Of a stretch of DNA of 43,865 bases, positions 8,170 to 15,773 are shown in pieces (position 1 is the first letter of the stretch; each line of letters starts with the position of its first letter). A program made the translations under genes and the position numbers. The notes under the pieces were generated by a model, which was not told the DNA's origin, did not search any database, and saw nothing but the letters and a program-made list of their open reading frames with translations. Source of the stretch: Paramicrosporidium saccamoebae (Eukaryota; Rozellomycota); contig MTSL01000189.1 in the NCBI GenBank assembly GCA_002794465.1, positions 1,575 through 45,439 on the forward strand, given 5' to 3'.

Positions 8170-10195
8170 ATGGACCTGATGAAAATTCAGCACTCTACCA
8201 ACGCCCTTTCCAAAGCGCGAGAGTATGAGCTTCATTGGAATTCACTCTTTGCCGAGTCCAAGAAGACGACCGACGCCAGCCCCCCACCTTATCCTTTCCA
8301 TGAAGTCGCCCTAAAGTCTAGCACAAGAAAGAGACGACGGTTTGGACGCATTCTTGGGTCCTTGCTAGTATTGGGAATGTTTACGGCATGGGGAGCATAC
8401 GTACTTTCAGGGAAAAGAGTGGCGGAGGAGCAACTTGTGCCAGGTGCACAAGAGATCACAGTGCCCGCCACCCAGCCACTAGAAAATCCAAGCTCCGATC
8501 CAACAGCCTCTAACAAACCGTTCCAATCCCCCGGAAGTGGTGGAAGTGGAGGCGATAGAGGTGGTGGAGGTGATGGAAGTGGTGGAAGTAGGGGGAGTGG
8601 GGGGTGGAGGTGGAGGTGGAGGTGGAGGTGGAGGTGGAGGTGGAGGTGGGAATAGAATTTGTAAAGGTAGCAACAGTGGTGGTAAAGATAGGAACAACAC
8701 GGTCAGTGAGAGACACAATAGCAATGACAGTGATGACGATAAGCCCACAAGATTACCTGATCCAGTCCGGCCTATGAAAGCCAGGCCTACGCCACAAAAG
8801 CCACCAAGATCCTGGCCTAAATACGGCTCAAAACCAGAACCGAAGAAGCGCACCATTCAGATTAATGTAAACTTGACGAACAAGCCAAAGAATATCCAAA
8901 AGAGGCCACAGCCAAGAACCTGTGCATCACAGATTCCCGGCTGGAACCGGCTTAAATTGCTCCCGGGGCTTGAAGGAGTTGAGAACTTGTCCTTTTCACA
9001 GTGCCAAGTGTTTGAATCATTTCGAGTCCCTGATTCAGTGTCTCTCGCGAGTATTGAGAGGTGCGCTGGATGCAAACCAGACATTATGATTGAATTGAAA
9101 CGGTCATTTTCAGAGCTGAACAATGTCCCAAAGGTCGTTCCACAGTCAGTCGATGGCACTCCAGTGGTGCTGGTAAAGATTACTCTACAGACTCTGCAGT
9201 ATCAGTGGAGCGGCACGCAGATTCAACTAGGGGACGAGCTGGAGTATTTGTGGCAACTGGACAATTCTTATGATCTTACTATCGAGCAGGTCAGTGTTTT
9301 GAAGGCATGCTCTAGACTGTATGTTGAAGCTCATCTTGGTAGCAACAATGTCAGCAAAACAAGTCTTGCTGGTTGGGACTTTGTTGGCCATGATTCTGTA
9401 AACAACAAAGGTCTTTTCGCTGAATTTGTCAACAAAAAATGTTACCTTTTTCACGACTTGCGCAAACAGACGGCCGAGTTGTTTACCAACACTTTTGCTG
9501 CTTTGATAACCAAGGGAAATGCCACAAATTTAGAGGAATGGATTATACGAACAAAAGAGAGCCCTAAACTGATTACCAAGACTGTCTTTGGGAGTAGATC
9601 ACAATTGTGCAATGGTGAGAGAATTGGTGATTGTTGCTTTTGTGCTTTCGGATACTCTGGAGAAGGCTGCGCCACTCCCATGAAGATAGTACAGTTGCCG
9701 AGTACCATATCCAGAACTGCAGTGTTGCCATTCAAGGCCAAGTCATTGGGATTTGACCCTCCTTGGGAGTACCTGCCTCTGGGGTCCACACTAGAGGGCG
9801 GACTACAAAGGCTGATATTCAGCATGTCGCATGGCGTGCTGCATTCAATCGTCCCCCTCTACATCCCAACACTTTTTTTCATGGGCAACGAGGTAAAGAT
9901 GCAGACCCATCAAGTAGATTGTCAATCAACCGAATATCTCTGCTACACAACCAAAGCTCATCGTATTAGCAAGCTCCACCTCTTGGGGTCCGCAGTTACC
10001 AGTGTGACCTTGGGAAACAATCAGAAATATCCAATTGTCAATTCGCAACAGTTTCAAGACAAATATGTACATCTGTCGGCAGGTCAGCAATTGGCATCCT
10101 TGAAATTTGGCGAGCAAGACACTTTATACACGGTGCCTGAGCATGTGGACTGCGCTCTTTGCCCTGGCACAAATAGATTTCAGTTTTTGCAATAA
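8170..10195 (+). CDS. Type II membrane protein with Gly linker and EGF-like motif, interrupted by a +1 frameshift
   Basis: Two overlapping frames form one logical protein of about 674 aa. The first (8170-8655) has a cytosolic tail with a PPPY motif (about residue 39), a basic RKRRRFGR stop-transfer, a membrane span (about 60-79) and a Gly/Ser linker, then degenerates into Trp-Arg repeats. The second (frame +1, to 10195) takes up poly-Gly and continues into a large cysteine-containing domain. The switch falls in a G-run and GGTGGA hexamer tract (about 8590-8650); one extra base there would explain it. The outer domain holds CFCAFGYSGEGC, an EGF-like signature, plus paired cysteines (CAGC, CALC). 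No enzyme family is recognised. The cause could be assembly error, slippage polymorphism, or a small intron hidden in the repeat. The stop TAA lies inside AATAAA at 10191-10196. Confidence 0.65.
8603..8650 (+). repeat. GGTGGA hexanucleotide microsatellite
   Basis: About eight tandem copies encode poly-Gly in one frame and Trp-Arg in another. They lie exactly where the two frames of the membrane protein gene meet, so length or base-call errors here decide the protein. Confidence 0.85.
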
Positions 10196-10204
10196 AAACA
10201 TTCA

Positions 10205-10401
10205 ATGAGCGTGGAGGAGCCCATATTCCTCACTTTTGTCTTTACCACTACTCTCGTCGCTCTCCTGGCCGTCATTGTTGTCTGTACCCATACCAAAGTA
10301 TTAATACGCTTCTAGCCTGGGCGTTATTATGGAAATTCTATCTAAAAGACTTGCCGGTAGTGCATGAAATGCTCTACGACCACCACGCCAAACAGCAATA
10401 G
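10205..10401 (+). CDS. 54-aa single-pass microprotein, SMIM13/UPF0766-like
   Basis: Two exons, 10205-10283 and 10316-10401, flank a 32-nt intron (GTACCC...TTCTAG, branch-like TATTAAT). The spliced product starts MSVEEPIFLTFVF, runs through one long hydrophobic span (about residues 7-27), and ends in a soluble tail WKFYLKDLPVVHEMLYDHH. The pattern of span, WALLWKFYL and K-L-(P/K)-hydrophobic-x-(H/R)-E-(M/L) resembles human SMIM13 (span, WYFVWHLFLSKFKFLREL), a small membrane protein of unknown role. Without splicing the frame ends after 36 residues. The gene starts only 10 bases after the previous stop. The similarity is from memory of the family and is short, so homology is tentative. Confidence 0.6.
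10284..10315 (+). other. 32-nt intron of the SMIM13-like gene
   Basis: It begins GTACCC, carries TATTAATAC as branch region and ends CTTCTAG. It splits a Ser codon in phase 1. Confidence 0.65.
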
Positions 10402-10488
10402 AGTGTACATTAAATTGTAACATATACCATCACCCCCATACTCTCACATTATTACGCCCTCCCCCGCATACTTTCACATTATCACACC

Positions 10489-10520
10489 CTCTCCTCCTCC
10501 TCCTCCTCCTCCTCCTCCTC
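10489..10520 (+). repeat. (TCC)n microsatellite
   Basis: A CTCC/TCC trinucleotide tract lies in a pyrimidine-rich gap between the SMIM13-like gene and SF3B6. Just before it (10436-10490) the motif CATACT-TCACATTAT is repeated twice imperfectly. Confidence 0.8.
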
Positions 10521-10566
10521 ACCCACATCACCCACCTCACCCAACACACACTACATTACAATGGGT

Positions 10567-10940
10567 TTATAGGTTATTTTGTGCACGCAAAGTCTCTAGT
10601 TCGGCCCGCTGGCGTTCCGTGTTCCTCTTGGTAATCTTGTTGGGCTGCCAGTAGAGCACAATTAGGTAGCGTCCCAGCAGATTGAACCCGCTCAGGTGCT
10701 CACAGGCATTCTTGGCATCGTAAATATCGTCGTACACCACGTAGGCCGTGCCCCGAGTCTCCTTGTTGGTGCCCCTATAGATAAGAGTCATCCTGTCGGG
10801 TGGTACATGCGTATTTGCCGGATGGTGCCGTACTTTCCAAAGAGGTCATACATGTCTTCAGAGGATATTTTGTAGGGTAGATTTCGCACAAACAATATCC
10901 TATTTACCTCGGGAGGAAGACGAGAGCGAGAAGCAGACAT
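10567..10940 (-). CDS. SF3B6: Splicing factor SF3B6 (p14/SF3b14a)
   Basis: RRM protein of the SF3b complex that sits next to the branch-point adenosine in the U2 snRNP. Exons are 10940-10807 and 10774-10567, joined across a 32-nt intron (10806-10775), giving 113 aa against 125 in human. The start [25 protein letters not shown] matches the human N terminus, including the segment that contacts SF3B1. The RRM motifs are RNP2 LFVRNL and RNP1-region RGTAYVVY, followed by [13 protein letters not shown] and RYLIVLYW. The gene is absent from S. cerevisiae but present in many fungi. Its start lies 39 bp from the divergent RPT6 start. The C-terminal tail is shorter than in human. The intron removes an in-frame run of non-family residues (MTLIYR), which confirms the splice. 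Confidence 0.94.
10775..10806 (-). other. 32-nt intron of SF3B6
   Basis: On the minus strand it begins GTACCA and ends TCTATAG, splitting a Met codon in phase 2. The joined protein reads [17 protein letters not shown], in line with SF3B6 orthologues. Confidence 0.85.
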
Positions 10941-10979
10941 AATCCTTCTGACCAATCAGCCACCAGCAGAACGAATACG
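10941..10979. promoter_or_regulatory. 39-bp bidirectional promoter with CCAAT box
   Basis: The whole space between the divergent ATGs of SF3B6 and RPT6 is 39 bp. It contains CCAATCA at about 10952-10958, a good NF-Y-type site, and no TATA box. Transcription must start within it or inside the opposing gene. Confidence 0.65.
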
Positions 10980-11651
10980 ATGGCAGCGACGGTAGAACCA
11001 GCGTCTCTGGTGGCACCCAGCAATGGCCTGGCGTCATACTACCGCACAAAGATAGCCGACTTACAGGTGTTAATTGGAGACAAGACGAACAACCTGCGCC
11101 GACTGGAGGCACAGCGAAACATGCTCAACGGCCAGGTGCGCAGTCTGAAGGAAGAGCTGCAACGCCTGCAGGAGCCGCCGGCCAATGTGGGAGAGGTAGT
11201 CAAAGTGATGGGCAAGCATAAGGCGCTGGTGAAGCTGCAGCCAGACGGGAAATTCTCAGTGGACATTGACAAGAGCATTGACCCAGCCAATCTAAAGGCG
11301 GGCACTCGAGTAGCCCTGAAGAGTGACTCTTATAAGCTCTTCAAAGTGCTTCCCAGCAAGGTCGATCCGCTGGTCAGTCTGATGATGGTGGAAAAGGTAC
11401 CCGACGCCACCTACGACATGGTGGGTGGACTGGAGAACCAAATCAAGGAAATCAAAGAAGTCATTGAATTGCCTATCCGTCATCCAGAACTATTTGAGAG
11501 TTTGGGTATTGCACAGCCCAAAGGAGTGCTCCTCTACGGTCCACCCGGTACAGGAAAGACGCTGCTCGCCCGTGCTGTTGCCCATCACACTGACTGTCGC
11601 TTCATTCGCGTGTCAGGCTCAGAATTGGTGCAAAAGTACATTGGTGAGGGC

Positions 11652-11683
<32 letters not shown>

Positions 11684-12194
11684 TCGTGAACATGCACCGT
11701 CCATAATCTTTATGGACGAAATTGACTCGATTGGTTCGTCGCGCATTGATTCGGGCAGTGGAAATAATGACAGTGAGGTACAGCGCACTATGCTTGAACT
11801 GCTGAACCAACTGGACGGCTTTGAGGCCACACAAAACATCAAAGTCATTATGGCAACCAATCGCATTGATATCCTCGATTCCGCCCTCCTTCGTCCCGGT
11901 CGCATTGACCGCAAAATCGAATTCCCCGCCCCCAACACTGATGCCCGCGTTGAAATCCTCAAGATTCATTCTCGTCGCATGAACCTTGCCCGCGGCATTG
12001 ATTTGCGTTCCGTGGCAGAAAAACTGCTAAACGCCAGCGGTGCCGAGGTCAAGGGTGTCTGTACCGAGGCCGGAATGTTTGCCCTGAGGGAGCGTCGGGT
12101 GCATGTGACACAAGAAGACTTTGAAATGGCCGTTGCCAAGGTCATGAAGAAGGATTCCGATGCCAACATGTCCATCAAAAAATTGTTCAAGTAG
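10980..12194 (+). CDS. RPT6: 26S proteasome ATPase subunit Rpt6 (PSMC5)
   Basis: One of six AAA ATPases of the 19S base that unfold and translocate substrates into the 20S core. The 404-aa product matches the usual length (about 405). In order it has an N-terminal coiled coil (about 20-65), the OB domain with [14 protein letters not shown], and the AAA domain: Walker A GPPGTGKT (187-194), Walker B IIFMDEID (242-249), SRH with [25 protein letters not shown]. The Rpt6-specific tail is [18 protein letters not shown]. Start is set by the first ATG, and the frame is single-exon. It is divergent from SF3B6 across 39 bp. A poly(A) signal lies at 12200-12205, only six bases after the stop. Confidence 0.97.
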
Positions 12195-12199
12195 TGTCT

Positions 12200-12205
12200 A
12201 ATAAA
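12200..12205 (+). terminator. Poly(A) signal of RPT6
   Basis: AATAAA begins six bases after the RPT6 stop codon. Confidence 0.55.
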
Positions 12206-12317
12206 CCCGATCTGATTGGTGCGCGTATGCAACAATTGAGGATTCCATTGGTGCCTGTATATTGGTTTGGTGCTTATACGAGACCACGAACACGATCACA
12301 ATCATTACTTTTCTGGA

Positions 12318-13499
12318 ATGAAGAGCGCTTTGTGGATTGCAATGCTTGGAGGCCTATGTATGGCCAGCGATACTGAAGATGACACCATGGTACGATTCGG
12401 TATATACTAACTTGCATAGTCCTTTGATATGTTTCTTGACAAATGGAGTTACACCGCCGTGAGAACGTCGCAGCATCAAGAGCTTGCACAGGACTACGAA
12501 AAGGTCAGGAATTATGTAAATATGCATCTCCACATGGCCGATCCTGTGAGTCTCATGCAGGCAGTCGTTAAAGAGTCTATTGAATACGAGACGCCCATTG
12601 ACGCCTACACTCTGGGCTGGACCTGGCATCCGAACTATTCAATGTGCGAGGATGAGTCCCGAGCCGCTGCGCAGCTCGTGTCACACATGCTGCAAAAATC
12701 GAAATTTAATGTCAACAAGCTCCTAGAAATTGCCAGCACCCTGCGATGCACCCTCCTTCCCGAGCACGATGTGACTGCCAGTCTTCTCTACCAGGCAATG
12801 GATGTCCCTCTAAAGGATAAAAAACTATTGGGAATCATGGCGCCGGATAGTTCAAGGATGGCAAAACGGGCTCTCGAGGTCCTGCAGAAGCTCTACCCCC
12901 ATAAACAAACCAGATCACTACAGGCAAGTCTTTACTCTGTATTAATCTCGTAGTATTACCTGGCTGCCATTCGAGCCCATATGCTAGCTGGAATGCGTGA
13001 AAGTGCCGTCCACACCTTAGTGGAGGGCTATCCACGCTTTCAGGGCGACCCTCGATATCAGGAAGAGTTGCTCCATTTATGCAAGTCGGATCTGTCGCTC
13101 AGTGCAGACACTATGACATTTCAAATTATCAACAGAGTGGGGTATAAGCGGGTTAACCAAGTGCCAGCAGACATACAAGGTGCCATCCACAATATTCTAT
13201 CGTTGGCAGTCGCCAAGCGTATGAGGGATGTCCATGAGCTTATGCCCAAAGAGACTCGTCGACTTGTATCTCAGGGCGCCTCTGGCAGAGATTCCAAACG
13301 AAACGAAAATATTGACACGCTACTGGATGTCTTTGAAATGGTCGCCTGCACCCTGGAGAACATCATAGATGACATTTATGCGGCACTGTCCAGTGCCCAG
13401 AAGCAAAAACGAAAGCTCGATATATGTGCAGTGATGGCCGTCGATCAGTCCGAAATAGTCTGTTCCCTCTGTGAGGCCACGGGGGAGTGTCAGCAATAA
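12318..13499 (+). CDS. Secreted or ER helical protein with GT-AG and GC-AG introns, 373 aa
   Basis: Three exons: 12318-12389, 12420-12923 and 12954-13499. Intron 1 is 30 nt with a perfect TACTAAC branch (12405-12411). Intron 2 is 30 nt and starts GCAAGT, the consensus of GC-AG introns, with ATTAAT before TCGTAG. Both joins are phase 0. The N terminus MKSALWIAMLGGLCMASD is a clear signal peptide. The mature part is predicted mostly helical with repeats of hydrophobic heptads (LVSHMLQKSK, RMAKRALEVLQKLYP, YYLAAIRAHMLAGM) and ends in CSLCEATGEC. A TPR- or ARM-like ER-luminal factor is possible, but I recognise no family. Three ATTGG motifs lie upstream between 12218 and 12265. The stop TAA lies within AATAAA at 13495-13500. 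Confidence 0.78.
12390..12419 (+). other. 30-nt intron with TACTAAC branch
   Basis: It begins GTACGA and ends TTGCATAG, with TACTAAC at 12405-12411 and its branch adenosine nine bases from the acceptor. It follows exon 1, which encodes the signal peptide. Confidence 0.8.
12924..12953 (+). other. 30-nt GC-AG intron
   Basis: The donor is CAG|GCAAGT and the acceptor is CTCGTAG, with GTATTAATC as likely branch region. It joins two long open frames in phase 0 (LQ to YYLAAIRAH). Without removal the frame stops at 12951-12953. Confidence 0.75.
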
Positions 13500-13847
13500 A
13501 AGATCATTGATATGCTAAAGTCGTTTATTGTCGCGTAGTGGGGATAATACCACAGACCGAGTAATGTGGGAACCCGTTCATTGTTAATCCAAGGGCCCTT
13601 TTACAGTCTCGAAAATAACGAAATAATCCCAAAATGGTAAAAATATGAACCCCATCATCTTTCATCGATTGTTCCAAATATGTCTTTTCCAAACTAGGCA
13701 ATTATCTTCAAACACCCAACTAATTAACCCTCTATATCACACTGGTGGTTGATAAAGGCGCCTTTAATAGAGATTTACTTTTGCTTGCTAGCATTGGCTT
13801 CACTTACAAAGCCTTATTTTTCAGCTGGATAGGGTCGCATTTACTAT
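13500..13847. other. Intergenic stretch
   Basis: This lies between convergent genes. I see no gene, tRNA or structured element. A 23-bp stretch at 13535-13557 (GTAGTGGGGATAATACCACAG) resembles 70-92 in the first gap. Confidence 0.4.
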
Positions 13848-14347
13848 TCAAGGAAACGGTCCTCCCCTTCCACCGCCAGGTGGTAATCTCGATTGAGCCG
13901 GGTTCCAGCCGGGATTGAGTGAATTCGATCCACCCGGCAGAGCTAACTCGTCGGGATCAGGTTCACCCCTATATAAAATGAGCTGAGATGGCCATGTGTA
14001 CGATGGATGCTTGGGGGACATGGGAGTGATAGGATCGAACCGAGCCTGCGGCGGCACGGCACCTCTACAGCTGCATAAAATACAAAGTTTCATGCGTACG
14101 GTGGGAGAAATTCAGGCCCTGCTGGTCGGGTGGGATGCGACTGTGGATCGAACATGGGATGTTCTGGTCCGATTATCATTCCCCCGGAGGATTCCGGTTG
14201 TCCCAAGGCAGGCCCCTTGTCGTCTTGTCCGATAGATACTGGGAACTTTGGTGTGCTATGTTTCTTGTCGGCGCTTCCGCCCTTGCCAAATGGTGGGGGA
14301 AGCTCTCCTTCCCCATCGTCACGTCCGAAAGGATTCTGTTTCTCCAT
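13848..14347 (-). CDS. PSMF1: PI31-like proteasome regulator, C-terminal domain only
   Basis: The product resembles the proline-rich C-terminal half of PI31/PSMF1, a regulator and assembly/transport adaptor of the 20S proteasome. Exons are 14347-14100 and 14070-13848 with a 29-nt intron (14099-14071), about 156 aa. Diagnostic blocks are GGMIIGPEHPMFDP and GAVPPQARFDPITP, matching the human GGMIVDPLRSGF and GAVPPGARFDPFGP segments, followed by a PDPDEL and Gly/Pro tail. The family's N-terminal FP domain (about 150 aa) is not visible upstream, where only about 200 bp separate it from IND1. The usual HbYX-like end (MYL) is also absent; the protein ends GGPFP. The open frame extends upstream of the ATG to a TTTAG that could be a splice acceptor, so a missing exon cannot be excluded. 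A CCAATCA lies upstream near 14366. Confidence 0.72.
14071..14099 (-). other. 29-nt intron of the PI31-like gene
   Basis: On the minus strand it begins GTACGC and ends TTATGCAG. Removal joins FLPP to CRGAVPPQARFDP and restores the conserved block. Confidence 0.75.
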
Positions 14348-14550
14348 AATGTCGTAGCTGGACCAATCACAAAAGCCCCTTGACTAAATACCATTTCCCT
14401 CTTAAACTGTACTACAAATTCCCAAACCTGGGATAAGAAATTGGTATATTAACTTTAAGAGAGTACATCATGGTCCAGGAATATGGATAATGTGATAATT
14501 TTAACCTCTCAATACCGACTTATATTTATCAACTCGTATAGACCCTTGTA

Positions 14551-15426
14551 ATGATCCGAAATGTCTCGGCACATCTTTATATCCTCACCCACACTCGCTC
14601 ATACTCCAACTCGCCGCCGGTTATGCAACGGATGCAACGCGGCTTGCCAACAAAAAAACCCATCCAAGGTGTAGCAAATATCTTGCTGGTTGCTAGTGGA
14701 AAGGGCGGGGTCGGAAAATCCACCGTTGCCGTCAATTTGGCCACTGCATTCTCCAGGCTGGGTCGACGTGCCGGGTTGCTGGATGCAGACCTCTTTGGAC
14801 CATCGGTTCCACGGATGATGAACCTCCATGCACAAGTGGAGACTCGCAATGGCCTTTTAGTGCCATTGACAAATTATGGGGTCAAATGCATGTCAATGGG
14901 ATTTCTCATTGGCGACACAGCGCCGGTGGTTTGGAGAGGTCTGATGGTAATGAAGGCCCTTGAACAGCTCATTCGGCAGGTGCATTGGGCACCATTGGAT
15001 ATTTTAGTAGTGGACATGCCGCCCGGCACTGGTGATACGCAGCTCAGCCTTTCCCAACTGTTACCTGTCGCAGGTGCAATCATTGTGTCCACTCCCCAAG
15101 ATGTCGCCGTAGCAGATGCCCGCAAAGGAGTGGAAATGTTTCGCAAGGTTGGCATTCCCATCATAGGAATTATTAAGAACAAGAGCCGCTTTGAATGTCC
15201 CAAATGTCGGGAATGTACCACAATATACAGCACTGGTCCGGCGCGCAGTTTCGAGCAGCTCCTGACCGAACAGCAAATCAGTCTTTTAGCTGACATTCCC
15301 ATTGATCCGGCTATTTCTACTGACGGAGACACGGGGACACCCGTTGTAGTGCGGGATCCCACCTCAGTGGCGGCTCAAGAATATCTTTGCACTGCCCAAA
15401 CGATCATAGAGAGATTAAATGTATGA
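14551..15426 (+). CDS. IND1: Mitochondrial Fe-S assembly P-loop protein Ind1/NUBPL
   Basis: Mrp/NBP35-family P-loop NTPase that delivers Fe-S clusters to respiratory complex I in mitochondria. The first about 25 residues (IRNVSAHLYILTHTRSYSN) look like a matrix targeting sequence. The core starts GLPTKKPIQGVANILLVASGKGG; the deviant Walker A GKGGVGKS is at residues 50-57. VDMPPGTGDTQLSLSQ is the family block. The scaffold cysteines FECPKC are at about 216 and 219, with a third Cys at 222. Length (291 aa) fits Ind1. The usual NMS before the Cys motif reads NKS here. Ind1 tracks with complex I across eukaryotes, so a complex I-containing mitochondrion is inferred. The cytosolic NBP35 and CFD1 proteins would lack the presequence. 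An ATTGG lies upstream near 14440. Confidence 0.9.
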   Translation: MIRNVSAHLYILTHTRSYSNSPPVMQRMQRGLPTKKPIQGVANILLVASGKGGVGKSTVAVNLATAFSRLGRRAGLLDADLFGPSVPRMMNLHAQVETRNGLLVPLTNYGVKCMSMGFLIGDTAPVVWRGLMVMKALEQLIRQVHWAPLDILVVDMPPGTGDTQLSLSQLLPVAGAIIVSTPQDVAVADARKGVEMFRKVGIPIIGIIKNKSRFECPKCRECTTIYSTGPARSFEQLLTEQQISLLADIPIDPAISTDGDTGTPVVVRDPTSVAAQEYLCTAQTIIERLNV

Positions 15427-15470
15427 AATAGTTGTGTTAGACAGTATCCTCTAATGATTATTTGTGTCAT

Positions 15471-15670
15471 ATAGTCATCTCTGCCAAACAGTCAACCCTT
15501 ATAGTCATCTCTGTTAAACAGTTAACCCTTATAGTCATCTCTGTTAAACAGTTAACCCTTATAGTCATCTCTATTAAACAGTTAATCCTTATAGTCATCT
15601 CCGTCAAACAGTCAACCCCTATAGTCATCTCTGTTAAATAGTTAACCCTTATTTATAGTCATCCCTGTTA
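15471..15670 (+). repeat. 30-bp minisatellite, six full units plus a partial
   Basis: Units begin ATAGTCATCT at 15471, 15501, 15531, 15561, 15591 and 15621, with a partial copy to 15670. Each unit contains GTTAA-ACAG-TTAAC, a short inverted repeat, and ends CCCTT. It lies between the convergent ends of IND1 and the first family A gene. There are no unique spacers, so it is not a CRISPR array. Confidence 0.92.
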
Positions 15671-15773
15671 GATATCTATCTCACTATCACCCCCCTATCC
15701 GTACTACCCCACTGACCCGATTATCCCACAATCCAATTCCGTCATATAGAGAAAAGTGTCACGCACTTAAACC

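Noticed and set aside
8479-8856. Minus-strand poly-Pro open frame
   Set aside because: Shadow of the Gly-rich GGTGGA tract.
13860-13960. Possible tRNA-like TTC loop (GGGTTCCAGCCGGG)
   Set aside because: No acceptor, D or anticodon arms could be fitted, and the segment is coding for the PI31-like protein on the other strand.
15471-15670. CRISPR-like array
   Set aside because: Directly abutting 30-bp units without unique spacers, in a eukaryotic context.
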